From an uncultured Trichococcus sp. (lineage in GTDB: Bacteria > Bacillota > Bacilli > Lactobacillales > Aerococcaceae): DNA of 64,000 bases. Positions 16,368-25,790 of the stretch are shown in pieces. Each line of letters opens with the position of its first letter. Within the stretch, counting starts at the first letter, position 1. The stretch is from assembly GCF_963663645.1 (NCBI RefSeq), contig NZ_OY760503.1, positions 1,617,501 through 1,681,500 on the forward strand, given 5' to 3'. Below the pieces are notes generated by a model. That model had not been told where the DNA came from. It did not search any database and saw only the letters and a program-made list of their open reading frames with translations. Position numbers and translations under genes: made by a program.

Positions 16368-18125
16368 TTGGAAGTAAGAGAAACTTTTATCAGCAATATC
16401 ATGAGCAACAGCAAGAAAATAAATCTGCCGAAACTATTGAATTTTAAAAGTATCCGCGTAAAGTTGTTGGCTGGGTACTTCACTATCATTGCTTTGATAG
16501 CAATCTTAGGAGTAAACAGTTACGTGACGACGAAAGAAATCAACGACAACACCAAGCGCATTATTGAAGAGGATATTATTGTTTTGGAGAGCGGAGAAGA
16601 GTTCAAATTTCTGATTTCCCAACGGATTGCGGTAGCGCGGGCGTACTTGATGACCGGAGATGTGGCTTTCAAGGACATGTTTACACAATTTACGGAAGAG
16701 AGCGAGGGTGCCAAAGCGGAAATACTGGCCATAGACAATTCAAAAAAAATTACCACATTGTTTGAAGCGAATGACCAATGGGCAGAAGTGATGGAAACAG
16801 AGGTTCTTACGGCCTATCAAGCAGGCAATACAGAAGCAGCCGTGCTGACTATGATGAACGTTGCAGATCCTGCCGTTCGAGAGCAGATCGAATCTGTAAG
16901 CGCCATGTTGGAAAGTAAAGTCCAGACGATCGATAAAAACGGCAAAGCGATCATCGCGAGAGGTCAAAATTCGCTGAAGCTTGCGGTTGTGCTTTCTGGG
17001 GCTGCTGTAATTACGAGTGTTGTCATTGCGATCATCCTTTCGAATGAGATCTCCAGCAAAATCAAGCTGATCAAGGAGCGTATGGGGTTGATCGCTGATG
17101 GGATGCTGAATATCGAACCGATCGAAATAGCCGGCCGAGACGAACTGGCTGAGTTGGCGATCGCAACCAATACAATGCATGAACAATTAACCGCAATTGT
17201 TGTCAATATCCTGGATTCTTCTGAACAATTGGCAGGTCATAGTGAAGAATTGACGCAGTCTGCAAATGAAGTGAAAATTGGATCGGAGCAGGTTGCTTTA
17301 ACCATGCAAGAATTGGCAACGGGATCCGAGGCGCAAGCAAGCAATGCCAGCGCCCTTGCAAATGTGATGGAAACCTTTAACGAAGAATTCAAGGCCGTCA
17401 ACGAAAACTCTTTGATTATTGCGGATGCTTCCCGCCAGGTGATCGAGCAATCAAATGAGAGTGAGCAGTTGATGAATCTGTCCAGTCAACAAATGGATAA
17501 AATAGAGACAATCATGAAGCAAGCTGTAAGCAAAATGCAGTCTTTGGAATTCCAAACGCAAGAAATCACAACGCTGGTGAGATTGATCCAAAATATTGCG
17601 GATCAAACCAATCTGCTTGCTCTTAATGCAGCAATCGAAGCAGCACGAGCAGGGGAACATGGCCGCGGTTTTGCGGTCGTAGCTGATGAAGTCCGGAAAT
17701 TATCTGAGCAAGTGGCGGTTTCTGTAAAAGACATCACGGGCTTTGTCGGGAAGATTCAGAGCGAATCCAGAGCTGTGAGTGTATCCTTGGAGCAAGGATA
17801 TACGGAGGTTCAATCAGGAGCGGAACAAATTCAAAGAACAACAGATGTGTTGAATGAAATGGAAAGCTCATTAAATAATATGATCCAGAATATTTTGCTT
17901 GTTTCCGACAAAATGTCCAGTCTGACGGAAAATACGGCCAGTATGAGTGTGGCAATCGAAGAAATAGCTTCCATTTCCCAAGAGTCTGCAGCCGGTGTCG
18001 AAGAGACTTCCGCTGCTTCCCAGCAGATCAACAGTTCCATGGAAGAAGTATCCATCAATTCGGAACAAATTTCCGGGCTAGCGGAAATGCTGCATGCGAT
18101 CGTCAACCATTTCAAATTCCAGTAA
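16368..18125 (+). CDS. Methyl-accepting chemotaxis protein 1
   Basis: This is a membrane chemoreceptor that controls CheA through CheW. The 585 residues comprise a cytosolic N-terminus (about 30), TM1 ([17 protein letters not shown]), an extracellular four-helix-bundle sensor of about 140 residues, TM2 ([19 protein letters not shown]), HAMP, and the signalling hairpin with the conserved tip [20 protein letters not shown] and [12 protein letters not shown]. No CheR-binding pentapeptide is at the C-terminus. The start is TTG 16368, eight bases after GGGAG. With this start its length equals that of mcp2 at the far end of the island, and the two are clearly paralogues that differ mostly in the sensor region. 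The ligand is unknown. Confidence 0.93.
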   Translation: MEVRETFISNIMSNSKKINLPKLLNFKSIRVKLLAGYFTIIALIAILGVNSYVTTKEINDNTKRIIEEDIIVLESGEEFKFLISQRIAVARAYLMTGDVAFKDMFTQFTEESEGAKAEILAIDNSKKITTLFEANDQWAEVMETEVLTAYQAGNTEAAVLTMMNVADPAVREQIESVSAMLESKVQTIDKNGKAIIARGQNSLKLAVVLSGAAVITSVVIAIILSNEISSKIKLIKERMGLIADGMLNIEPIEIAGRDELAELAIATNTMHEQLTAIVVNILDSSEQLAGHSEELTQSANEVKIGSEQVALTMQELATGSEAQASNASALANVMETFNEEFKAVNENSLIIADASRQVIEQSNESEQLMNLSSQQMDKIETIMKQAVSKMQSLEFQTQEITTLVRLIQNIADQTNLLALNAAIEAARAGEHGRGFAVVADEVRKLSEQVAVSVKDITGFVGKIQSESRAVSVSLEQGYTEVQSGAEQIQRTTDVLNEMESSLNNMIQNILLVSDKMSSLTENTASMSVAIEEIASISQESAAGVEETSAASQQINSSMEEVSINSEQISGLAEMLHAIVNHFKFQ

Positions 18126-18143
18126 TAAAAACCGATTCCTATA

Positions 18144-18182
18144 AAAGAGGGGCAGTCTCGAAATGAGATTGCCTCTTCTTTG
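18144..18182 (+). terminator. Terminator of mcp1
   Basis: AAGAGGGGCAGTCTC and GAGATTGCCTCTT form a stem (one bulge, one wobble) followed by CTTTG, about 20 bases after the stop codon. Confidence 0.75.
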
Positions 18183-18234
18183 TGGTTGGGTGGGATTATT
18201 GTCTTGTTTGGGATCCGCATGAATGATTGCGAGC

Positions 18235-18377
18235 GAGATTCCCTGTCAAAATGGTTTTGACGGGGAATCTCACGTTTTCCGTGGACGTTTTTCCCCGCCA
18301 AGGCTGTTTTGGCGGGTTTTCTGACCGTGGATCGAACTGACTTTCCCCGCCTAACCGCTTTTGGCGGGTTTTCTGAG
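18235..18377. repeat. Hairpin array 4: three 52-bp units, CCCGCCAA/TTGGCGGG family
   Basis: Units begin at 18239, 18291 and 18343 (TTCCC as phase marker). The first has the longest stem (GAGATTCCC...GGGAATCTC around GTCAAAA/TTTTGAC). The other two carry CCCGCC...GGCGGG with a conserved GGCGGGTTTTCTGA tail. It lies between mcp1 and the che operon, upstream of the sigma-28 promoter. It shares the stem of array 3. Confidence 0.9.
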
Positions 18378-18443
18378 CATAAATTCATTTCCCAAATAAA
18401 ATCAAGGGGCTCTTTATGGAGAACTGTAATTATGCGGAAGGAC

Positions 18444-18470
18444 TAAACAATTTCAAAAGTCTGCCGATTA
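18444..18470 (+). promoter_or_regulatory. Sigma-28 promoter of the che operon
   Basis: TAAA (18444-18447), 15 bases, GCCGATTA (18463-18470). This is the best match in the window to the FliA/SigD consensus TAAA-N15-GCCGATAA. It lies 65 bases before cheW. Confidence 0.85.
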
Positions 18471-18534
18471 AGATAAGAATACTGGAATTTTAAATGTTAT
18501 TTATCATATACAAAAAATTGATGGGAGTTACATC

Positions 18535-18978
18535 ATGAAAAAATTTATCGTGTTTATCTGCAGTCAGCAACAATTCGCTATCCCGGTAGAAATCGTTGAA
18601 AAAATATTGCCGTTAGGGAAGACAACCTTGATTCCGGAAGCTTCGCACTACATCGCTGGTGTCATCCAACACAATGGCGACACCATGCCCATTGTCGATC
18701 TGAGCAAGCGGCTGTTTGATAACGAAATGGAGATGACGGAACACTCCAAAATCATTGTGGTGTCGGACAATGATTTGAGATTTGGGATTGCGGTGGACAG
18801 CGTCGTTTCAGTCAGTGAATTCGATGAAGAACTTCCGACCGTAAACGGCAATGTCGAAAATAAAGTCCAGTATATCGAGCACCTGTTCAAGACGGATACA
18901 GACATCATCATCCATATCGACATCAATGCTTTATTCCATTCTGAAGGCATGGAAGAGCTAGTTGCATTAAATGGATAA
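18535..18978 (+). CDS. cheW: Chemotaxis coupling protein CheW (first copy)
   Basis: CheW links chemoreceptors to the kinase CheA. The 147-residue protein is a single CheW domain with FAIPVEIVEKIL, GVIQHNGDTMPIVDLSKRLF and FGIAVDSVVSVSEF at the usual spacing. It opens the che operon under a sigma-28 promoter, with GATGGGAG nine bases before the ATG. A second, quite different CheW lies later in the same operon. The two may form distinct receptor arrays, or one may act more like an accessory coupling protein; sequence alone does not decide. Confidence 0.9.
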   Translation: MKKFIVFICSQQQFAIPVEIVEKILPLGKTTLIPEASHYIAGVIQHNGDTMPIVDLSKRLFDNEMEMTEHSKIIVVSDNDLRFGIAVDSVVSVSEFDEELPTVNGNVENKVQYIEHLFKTDTDIIIHIDINALFHSEGMEELVALNG

Positions 18979-19012
18979 TGCGTCCAGTCCAAGAAGGGGT
19001 TGATAAGATACT

Positions 19013-19495
19013 TTGGAAAAGGAACTAAAAGTCGGGATTTCGGATTACAAAATCGGAGAAGCGCCACAGTCATTGTTTACGATCGGATTGGGTTCATGCG
19101 TAGGCATTGCGATTTATGATCCAACCACCCGCGTAGGCGGATTAAGCCATATTATGCTCCCGGACAGCAGTCTGTTCAGCGGAGAAAAAAAGATCGAGAA
19201 ATTTGCCGATTTGGCCATTCCGCATATGGTTTCGGAGCTTACCAAGAGAACACCAAAAAGAAGGCTGGTTGCGAAAATAGCTGGCGGCTCAAGCATGTTC
19301 AAAAACGCTTTGAATACGCCGCAAGCGAATATCGGGTTGCGCAACGTAGCGGCTGTTGAAACCATTCTCAAACAACAAGGAATCCCTATTCTGGCAAATC
19401 ATACAGGGGGTTCAATGGGGAGATCCATGTTCTTCGATCTTTACACGCTGCAAGTGAAAGTCAGGATGGGGAATCGGGAAATTTTTGATCTATAA
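19013..19495 (+). CDS. cheD: Chemoreceptor glutamine deamidase CheD
   Basis: CheD deamidates glutamines on receptors and, in Bacillus and Thermotoga, binds CheC. The 160-residue protein has the catalytic cysteine in GLGSCVGIAIYD, the histidine in LSHIMLPDS, and the C-terminal motif NHTGGSMGRSMFFDL. It begins with TTG 19013; AAGGGG lies 13 bases before, rather far, so translation may be modest. It follows cheW by 34 bases. Confidence 0.9.
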   Translation: MEKELKVGISDYKIGEAPQSLFTIGLGSCVGIAIYDPTTRVGGLSHIMLPDSSLFSGEKKIEKFADLAIPHMVSELTKRTPKRRLVAKIAGGSSMFKNALNTPQANIGLRNVAAVETILKQQGIPILANHTGGSMGRSMFFDLYTLQVKVRMGNREIFDL

Positions 19496-19515
19496 CGGTC
19501 AACGGGGGGACAGTA

Positions 19516-20535
19516 ATGGAAATCAATATCTTATTAGTGGATGACTCAGCCTTCATGCGGCAAATATTGAAAGAGAAAATTGCGGAAATTGATGGGCTGA
19601 ATGTTATCGCGACAGCACGGAATAGCCAAGAAGCTTTTCAAAAAATAAAACAGTTCAATCCGGATCTGATCACGTTGGACATCGAAATGCCGGGAATGAA
19701 TGGCCTGGAGACATTGAAGGTCATCAAAGCGAGTTACGATGTACCCGTGATGATGATGAGCTCCCTGAGCGGCAAAGAAATTACGATTGAAGCGTTGGAA
19801 GCCGGAGCGATTGATTTTATAGAAAAGCCCGCAGACATAAGAAATCAAGGGGAGTCTTTTAAAAGACAAATTGAATTTGTCATGAAGCAGTTCTTCAACA
19901 GAACCCAAGAGACGACCGCTCTGCGCAGCCATGATGAGGCATCGACCCCAAACAAATCCCGTCCAAATGCAGTGCGGGCTTTAGCGATAGGGGCATCAAC
20001 CGGCGGGCCAAGGGCGCTTCTGCAAGTGATGAAGGACTTGCCGGAAGGGATCAATGTGCCCATTTTTATTGTGCAGCATATGCCAAAGGGGTTCACTGCG
20101 TCATTTGCGCAACGCATGGACGCTGTTTCGCCAGTGAAGGTTGTTGAGGCTCACGACGGCATGCCCGTCGAAGGCGGAAAAGCCTATGTAGCACCGGGAG
20201 ACTATCATATGACGGTGAAAAATCGCCGCATCCAACTGTCTCAAGCCGATAAAGTCCATGGCGTAAGGCCTTCAGTGGACCATCTTTTCATCTCGGCAGC
20301 CGAAAGCTACGGGAGCCGCCTGATCGGGGTTGTGCTTACCGGCATGGGGAAAGACGGTACGGAAGGCCTCAAGAAAATAAAGACTAATGGAGGGTATACC
20401 TTCGCCCAGGACAAAGAATCCTCATTGGTTTTTGGCATGCCCGGCAATGCCATCCAGAATAAGCTGATCGATGAAGTAGTCAATCTGGAAGAATTGACAG
20501 ATGCGCTAAACCAAGTACTAGGCGGGAGGAAATAG
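19516..20535 (+). CDS. cheB: Protein-glutamate methylesterase CheB
   Basis: CheB removes receptor methyl groups when phosphorylated by CheA. In the 339 residues, the receiver domain (1-120) has the acidic pair D9-D10, phospho-acceptor D55 (TLDIEMPG) and the lysine in FIEKPAD. The esterase domain (about 150-339) has serine in IGASTGGPRA, histidine in VQHMPKGF and aspartate in LTGMGKDG. GGGGGACAG precedes the ATG. Its stop is directly followed by the cheR ATG, so the methylesterase and methyltransferase are made together. Confidence 0.95.
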   Translation: MEINILLVDDSAFMRQILKEKIAEIDGLNVIATARNSQEAFQKIKQFNPDLITLDIEMPGMNGLETLKVIKASYDVPVMMMSSLSGKEITIEALEAGAIDFIEKPADIRNQGESFKRQIEFVMKQFFNRTQETTALRSHDEASTPNKSRPNAVRALAIGASTGGPRALLQVMKDLPEGINVPIFIVQHMPKGFTASFAQRMDAVSPVKVVEAHDGMPVEGGKAYVAPGDYHMTVKNRRIQLSQADKVHGVRPSVDHLFISAAESYGSRLIGVVLTGMGKDGTEGLKKIKTNGGYTFAQDKESSLVFGMPGNAIQNKLIDEVVNLEELTDALNQVLGGRK

Positions 20536-21306
20536 ATGTTGGACTTTAACTGGTTTTATGCTTGGGCAGAAAAAACGTTGCACCTGAATCTGCTGGCCTA
20601 CAAAGAAGGGCAACTGCAGAGAAGGATTGAGACGATCATGAAAAAGTCCGGCGCAACCGACTTGAGGCAGTACGCCAAAATGATCGAAACTGATGAAGAC
20701 ATAAAAAAGCGGTTTTTGGATTATATCACGATCAACGTGACCGAATTTTACCGCAACAAGGAAATATTTGAGGAATTTGAAGAAGTATTCATCAACAGAC
20801 TGTCCTCGAAATTTAAAGCCTTGAAAGTATGGAGCGCAGCCTGTTCGACGGGAGCTGAAGCTTATTCGATCGCTATGATCCTAAAAAAAAACAAGCTCAC
20901 TGCCAGCAGTAAAATAATCGCCACCGATATAGATGAAACCATTCTGTCAAAAGCCAAGGCTGGAACGTACTCCAAATTGGAAGTACAGAACGTTCCGCCT
21001 ATGGAAAAGAAACTCTATTTCACCGAGCAAAACAACCGCTATGTGTTGGCGGAGGACATCAAAAAAACGGTTCATTTCAAAAAACATGATCTGATTCTGG
21101 ACTCCTACGAGAAGGGCTACCATGCCATCATCTGCAGAAACGTCACAATCTATTTCAAGAATGAAGTCAAAGAAATGATATACCGTAACATCGCGGATTC
21201 GTTAGTGCCCGGGGGATTGTTCTTTATAGGCGCTACGGAGTCCGTCTACAAACCGGAACAATACGGGCTGAAAAAAGTAGCTGCTTTTCTCTATGAAAAG
21301 TTGTAA
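20536..21306 (+). CDS. cheR: Chemoreceptor methyltransferase CheR
   Basis: CheR methylates receptor glutamates with S-adenosylmethionine. The 256-residue protein has the N-terminal helical domain (1-75), then the Rossmann methyltransferase with VTEFYRN, the SAM motif WSAACSTGAEAYSIAM, ATDIDETIL and the NVTIYF motif IICRNVTIYF. It ends with FIGATESVY. The start abuts the cheB stop, with GGCGGGAGG just before. Confidence 0.95.
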   Translation: MLDFNWFYAWAEKTLHLNLLAYKEGQLQRRIETIMKKSGATDLRQYAKMIETDEDIKKRFLDYITINVTEFYRNKEIFEEFEEVFINRLSSKFKALKVWSAACSTGAEAYSIAMILKKNKLTASSKIIATDIDETILSKAKAGTYSKLEVQNVPPMEKKLYFTEQNNRYVLAEDIKKTVHFKKHDLILDSYEKGYHAIICRNVTIYFKNEVKEMIYRNIADSLVPGGLFFIGATESVYKPEQYGLKKVAAFLYEKL

Positions 21307-21347
21307 ATAAGCTAATCAGCGGACTACGAGAGGAAGGCTGGGATTCA

Positions 21348-23408
21348 ATGGACGATAACAGTAAATACAGGGAACTCTTCTTTGAAGAAACCGATGAACA
21401 TCTGCAAAATTTGAATGAGCAAGTGATGGAGCTGGAAAACGATCCGGAAAGAGTCAGCATTTTGGATGAGATTTTCCGTTCCGCGCATACGCTGAAAGGC
21501 ATGGCCGCAACGATGGGCTATACAACCATGGCGGAATTGACGCACAAAATGGAAAACGTGTTTGAATTGCTCAAAACGGGCGCGCTGGCTGCCGATGAAG
21601 GGATCGTTACGGTGATCTTCGATTGTCTGGATATGCTCTCCGCTATTGTGGAGGACCTGAGAGCGGAGACCGAGGAGGAGCAGGATACGACAACGCTCAA
21701 AAACAAATTGGACAATCTTTTGGCAAGCACAAAAGCAGAACCGGAGGATGAGACAGTCAGCCAAGCCGCTTTAAACGAGGTGCCGAACACTGAATCAGAT
21801 TTTACGTTGGAAAAACTTGATTCCTCGGATATTTCGGTCATCCGCGATGCCCACGAGAAAAACTACCATGCCTTCTTCATCAAGGTCAGTCTCGATGAAA
21901 CCAGCATGATGAAGAATGCCAGAGTCTATGTGGTCATCAATAAACTGGAGAAGGGCGGAGACATCCTTTATTCCGAACCCGATGTTGTGACGATGGAGAA
22001 TGAAGACTTCGGGAATGAGTTCAGCTTAGTCTACCTGACTAAGACAGAAAAAAAGGCTGTCGAAGAACAGATTCTGGAAACCAGTGAAATCGAAGGCGTA
22101 GTCATTCACGAAATAACGGCAGAGGACCTCAACGCAGAGACTGCTGTCGTCGAAGCAGTGCTTCAGCCTGAAGAAGACGAGCACAATACGGAGACCGAAA
22201 TAAAGCCAACAATTACAGCTAGGCCGAAACAAGCCACGAATCATAATAACGCGATGAATCAGTCGATACGGGTTGATATCGAAAAACTGGATTCCTTTAT
22301 GAATCTCGTGTCGGAATTGGTCATCTATCGCACGCGTTTGGAAGAAATCAATGAGGATCTGCAAAGGCCTGAACTGCGGGAGCCGTTGGAACAAGTGAGC
22401 CGGATCGCGACGGATCTTCAGGACTTGGTTCTCAAGATCCGCATGCAGCCCCTCAGCGTCGTCACGAATCGGTTCGGCAGAATGATCCGTGACCTGAGCA
22501 ACGAACTCGGAAAAGAAATCGACTTGGTCATCGAAGGTGATGATACGGAACTGGACAAGACCGTCGTATCAGAACTGGGCGAGCCGCTCATCCATCTTCT
22601 CAGGAATGCTGTGGACCACGGAGTAGAAACGCCTGAAGCCAGAACGGCAAAAGGAAAGAACCCTAAAGGAACGATCCGGATAACGGCGTACCAAGAAGGC
22701 AACCGCGTGTTCCTGACGGTATCCGATGATGGCAAAGGTGTAAATCCGACAGTCATCAAAGAAAGTGCTGGCCGAAAAGGGATCGAAACCGACCATTTAT
22801 CCGATAAGGAAATCCAACAATTGATTTTCCATCCAGGCTTCTCCACCGCCAAAAACGTGACCAACATTTCCGGACGGGGAGTTGGCATGGACGTTGTGAA
22901 GCAAAAAATCAATGAACTCGGCGGTACGATTGAGATCATCAGTGAAGTCGATAAAGGAACCGCATTCCGGATGAGCTTGCCGCTGACATTGTCGATCATC
23001 CAAGCCTTGCTTGTTACAGTTGGAACGGAGCAGTTTGCGCTGCCGCTGGGTGTTGTCAGAAAAGTGATTCGCCCTGAACCGGAAGAGATTGTCCGGACGC
23101 ACACCGGTGAGGTATACTATTTTGAAGATGAGACGATTCCGGTCGTTCGCCTGCAGGATAGTTTGGACATCCATACCGGAGTGGAAGAAAAACCGTATCT
23201 GATCATCGTAAAAATTGATGAGCGCCTGTACGCATTGGCAGTGGATAATCTGATCCGTCAACAGGAAATTGTCATCAAAGAATTGGGCAAAGAACTGAAG
23301 CCTATCAACAAGTACTTGGGTGCCACCATTATGGGGAACGGGAATATCATTTTGATTTTGGATATCACCGCAATATGCAACGAAAGAAATGTGGGCGTCT
23401 ATGTATAA
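21348..23408 (+). CDS. cheA: Chemotaxis histidine kinase CheA
   Basis: CheA phosphorylates CheY and CheB in response to receptors. The 686 residues comprise an Hpt domain (His47 in FRSAHTLKGMA), a CheY/CheB-binding P2 region in the middle, a dimerisation segment starting at IRVDIEKLDSFMNLVSELVI (about 305), an ATPase with HLLRNAVDHGVE and SGRGVGMDVV, and a C-terminal CheW-like domain. An acidic, low-complexity linker (about 255-295) separates P2 from P3. AGGAAGG precedes the ATG. The end overlaps cheC by eight bases. Confidence 0.96.
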   Translation: MDDNSKYRELFFEETDEHLQNLNEQVMELENDPERVSILDEIFRSAHTLKGMAATMGYTTMAELTHKMENVFELLKTGALAADEGIVTVIFDCLDMLSAIVEDLRAETEEEQDTTTLKNKLDNLLASTKAEPEDETVSQAALNEVPNTESDFTLEKLDSSDISVIRDAHEKNYHAFFIKVSLDETSMMKNARVYVVINKLEKGGDILYSEPDVVTMENEDFGNEFSLVYLTKTEKKAVEEQILETSEIEGVVIHEITAEDLNAETAVVEAVLQPEEDEHNTETEIKPTITARPKQATNHNNAMNQSIRVDIEKLDSFMNLVSELVIYRTRLEEINEDLQRPELREPLEQVSRIATDLQDLVLKIRMQPLSVVTNRFGRMIRDLSNELGKEIDLVIEGDDTELDKTVVSELGEPLIHLLRNAVDHGVETPEARTAKGKNPKGTIRITAYQEGNRVFLTVSDDGKGVNPTVIKESAGRKGIETDHLSDKEIQQLIFHPGFSTAKNVTNISGRGVGMDVVKQKINELGGTIEIISEVDKGTAFRMSLPLTLSIIQALLVTVGTEQFALPLGVVRKVIRPEPEEIVRTHTGEVYYFEDETIPVVRLQDSLDIHTGVEEKPYLIIVKIDERLYALAVDNLIRQQEIVIKELGKELKPINKYLGATIMGNGNIILILDITAICNERNVGVYV

Positions 23409-24006
23409 AGATTATTCAGAAATGCAATTGGACATCATAACCGAGTTTTTCTCGATAGGCGGAGGCAATGCCGCCACAAGCCTGTCCAAGTTGATCAATC
23501 ACCCTGTCGTAATGACGGTACCATTGGTGGAAACAATGGACTATTCCGAATTGTTTGAAGGGATCATGTCCGATGAGAGCAGCGTGAATGCTGCCATTAC
23601 GATGATTCATGGAGAACTGGAAGGCGCATTTTTGTTTGTGATCAGGGAGGATGAAGCCGACAAACTGGTGTCTTTGATGCTTGGTGAGACACAGGGCGAT
23701 CATGAAATGGCCGCGTCCGCTTTTATCGAACTGGTCAATATTATCGTCAACACCTTTTTGAATGCAATCTCGCAAGTGTTTGATGTGACCGTGACGACAG
23801 GCATCCCATTCATGATAGAAGACATGTTTGGCGCGATCATCAGCAGTATCTACATGGAGCAAGGTGTTTATGAAGAAAATCTGTTCATCATAAAGAATGC
23901 ATTTTCTTATTTGGGAGAACGCCTGGATGCATCCTTGTACTTTATCCCGAAGCAAGGCGTTTTAGATGGATTATTAAATGGAATCACAACTGAAAAGGAG
24001 AATTGA
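23401..24006 (+). CDS. cheC: CheY-P phosphatase CheC
   Basis: CheC dephosphorylates CheY-P and is regulated by CheD. The 201-residue protein has both active-site helices of the family: E...GGGNAATSLSKL near the N-terminus and FIELVNIIVNTFLNA in the middle. That makes it CheC rather than single-site CheX. ATG 23401 overlaps the cheA stop by eight bases; an ATG at 23389 is an alternative. It is coupled to cheA and followed at once by cheY, the protein it acts on. Confidence 0.88.
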   Translation: MYKDYSEMQLDIITEFFSIGGGNAATSLSKLINHPVVMTVPLVETMDYSELFEGIMSDESSVNAAITMIHGELEGAFLFVIREDEADKLVSLMLGETQGDHEMAASAFIELVNIIVNTFLNAISQVFDVTVTTGIPFMIEDMFGAIISSIYMEQGVYEENLFIIKNAFSYLGERLDASLYFIPKQGVLDGLLNGITTEKEN

Positions 24007-24008
24007 TT

Positions 24009-24368
24009 ATGGCGAAAAGTGTAATGATTGTTGATGATGCAGCATTTATGAGGATGAAACTGAAGGATATATTGGAAAAGAATGGGTATAGTGTCGTAGC
24101 AGAAGCGCAGAATGGCGTCGAAGCGATCGAAAAATACAAAGAAGTGCGTCCGGAAATTGTGACGATGGACATTACGATGCCGGAAATGGACGGAATCGAG
24201 GCCTTGAAAGGAATCAAAGGGATCGATGCAGATGCGAAAGTGGTCATGTGCAGCGCCATGGGACAACAAGGCATGGTAATGGATGCCATCCGGGCAGGGG
24301 CGGCGGACTTCATCGTGAAACCTTTTGACACAGATCGCGTCATCAAAGCCTTGGATAAAGTCGTTTGA
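24009..24368 (+). CDS. cheY: Response regulator CheY
   Basis: CheY-P binds the flagellar switch and changes rotation. The 119-residue single receiver domain has the acidic pair D9-D10, phospho-acceptor D54 (VTMDITMPEMDG), serine in VMCSAMG and lysine in FIVKPFD. ATG 24009 lies eight bases after AAAGGAG; the TTG at 24003 is too close to that site. It has no output domain, as expected. Confidence 0.95.
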   Translation: MAKSVMIVDDAAFMRMKLKDILEKNGYSVVAEAQNGVEAIEKYKEVRPEIVTMDITMPEMDGIEALKGIKGIDADAKVVMCSAMGQQGMVMDAIRAGAADFIVKPFDTDRVIKALDKVV

Positions 24369-24381
24369 TCAGGAGGGCAAC

Positions 24382-24795
24382 ATGCAAATAATCGTCTTTA
24401 CCTTAAAAGAAAAGTATTATGCCATACCTACTGAAGATGTCGAAGAGATAGTCAAGGAAATGCCTTCTACCCATGTACCGAAAGCCCCGTACTGGGTGGA
24501 AGGATTGATCAATATCCGAGGAAATGCCATCACCCTGATTAATTTGTATAAATTACTAAGCAACACTAGTGAAACAGAAGAACTGTGTTACAATAGTATC
24601 ATCATTTTGAAGAACAACGATAAAAAAGTTGCTTTTGCGGTGGACTCTGTTGAATCTGTTTCGGAAATTGATCCGCAAGCTGTACAAATGACTGACTATG
24701 CGAATGCAAAGGAAGTTGCAGGCATCATCAGACTAAACAACAAAATGATCAGTCTAATAAGTATGGAAGCATTATTTTCTATAAATGAGGGGTAA
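24382..24795 (+). CDS. cheW: Chemotaxis coupling protein CheW (second copy)
   Basis: The 137-residue single CheW domain has YYAIPTEDVEEIVK, WVEGLINIRGNAITLINLYKLL and VAFAVDSVESVSEI. Its INIRGNAI motif is closer to classical CheW than the first copy in this operon. ATG 24382 follows AGGAGG by five bases, 13 bases after cheY. It directly precedes fliM, so it sits at the boundary of the signalling and switch genes. Confidence 0.9.
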   Translation: MQIIVFTLKEKYYAIPTEDVEEIVKEMPSTHVPKAPYWVEGLINIRGNAITLINLYKLLSNTSETEELCYNSIIILKNNDKKVAFAVDSVESVSEIDPQAVQMTDYANAKEVAGIIRLNNKMISLISMEALFSINEG

Positions 24796-24797
24796 GC

Positions 24798-25790
24798 GTG
24801 AATAAAGTTCTATCTCAACAGGAAATAGATTTGTTGATGGAAAGTGTGAAAAGTGGAGAAATTGACACTGAACTAGTAGAGGAAGCCGAACACGTTAAGG
24901 TCAAGACCTATGATTTCAGAAGGCCGGCACGGCTTTCTAAAGAGTATATGACGACTTTAACGATGTTGCTCGAGGAATATGCAAAGATTGCAAGTAATTT
25001 AATCACAACGCAGGTGCGTTCAAATGTTACGCTGCGGGTTGCTTCGATCGAACAAATCAGTTTTGATGAGTTTTTGCATTCTGTTCCTTACTTTACGTTG
25101 ATGGGTCTGTTCCGCTCAGAACCACAAGAAGGTATGCAGATTGTCGAAATCAATTCTCAAGTTTGTCTGCAGTTATTGCAGCTGTTATGCGGCAGTCCGG
25201 ATACAAGGCTGTCAAATACAGGAAACAGCAAAGACAGCTTTACGGATATCGAGATTGCCATTTTGGAAGAAGTGGTCGCTAATTTTGGGCATGCCCTGCA
25301 GTTGGCTTTCAGGGATATCGTGGAGCTGAATGTTACGATGGAAGCGATGGAAACGAATGCACAGCTGTTGCAGACGATGTCCCCCAATGAACCCGTCATC
25401 ATGACTACGTTCATCATCGAATTGTTGGAGGATCAGACATTCATCAATTTGTGCATTCCGTATGTCTTTTTTGAGAGTATGTTGGAAAAGTTGAGTTTTC
25501 GTAATTGGTTCCATTCGGGTCGTACGACGGATCCTTCAGACAAAGATAACTTGACCAAAAATCTCCAATCTGTCCCAGTGTCCGTCGAGGTTTTACTTGG
25601 GAAGACAATCGTATCGATGGATAGTTTTTTGCAATTGGAGTTGGGTGATATCATCACCTTGGATAACCCTACACACGAGCCATTGGTCATGTCCATCGAG
25701 AATCTGCCAAGTTATTTGGTGAAGCCTGGTGTACTGGGAAATAAAATGGCGGTTGAGGTATTACACTATATCGGAGGAGACATGGAGTAA
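24798..25790 (+). CDS. fliM: Flagellar motor switch protein FliM
   Basis: FliM is the C-ring protein that binds CheY-P. The 330-residue protein has the N-terminal CheY-binding segment LSQQEIDLLMESV, the CheC-like middle domain and a C-terminal SpoA/FliN-like domain (from about 250: VPVSVEVLLGKT). It starts with GTG 24798, two bases after the cheW stop. Its stop is followed directly by the fliY ATG. Confidence 0.95.
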   Translation: MNKVLSQQEIDLLMESVKSGEIDTELVEEAEHVKVKTYDFRRPARLSKEYMTTLTMLLEEYAKIASNLITTQVRSNVTLRVASIEQISFDEFLHSVPYFTLMGLFRSEPQEGMQIVEINSQVCLQLLQLLCGSPDTRLSNTGNSKDSFTDIEIAILEEVVANFGHALQLAFRDIVELNVTMEAMETNAQLLQTMSPNEPVIMTTFIIELLEDQTFINLCIPYVFFESMLEKLSFRNWFHSGRTTDPSDKDNLTKNLQSVPVSVEVLLGKTIVSMDSFLQLELGDIITLDNPTHEPLVMSIENLPSYLVKPGVLGNKMAVEVLHYIGGDME

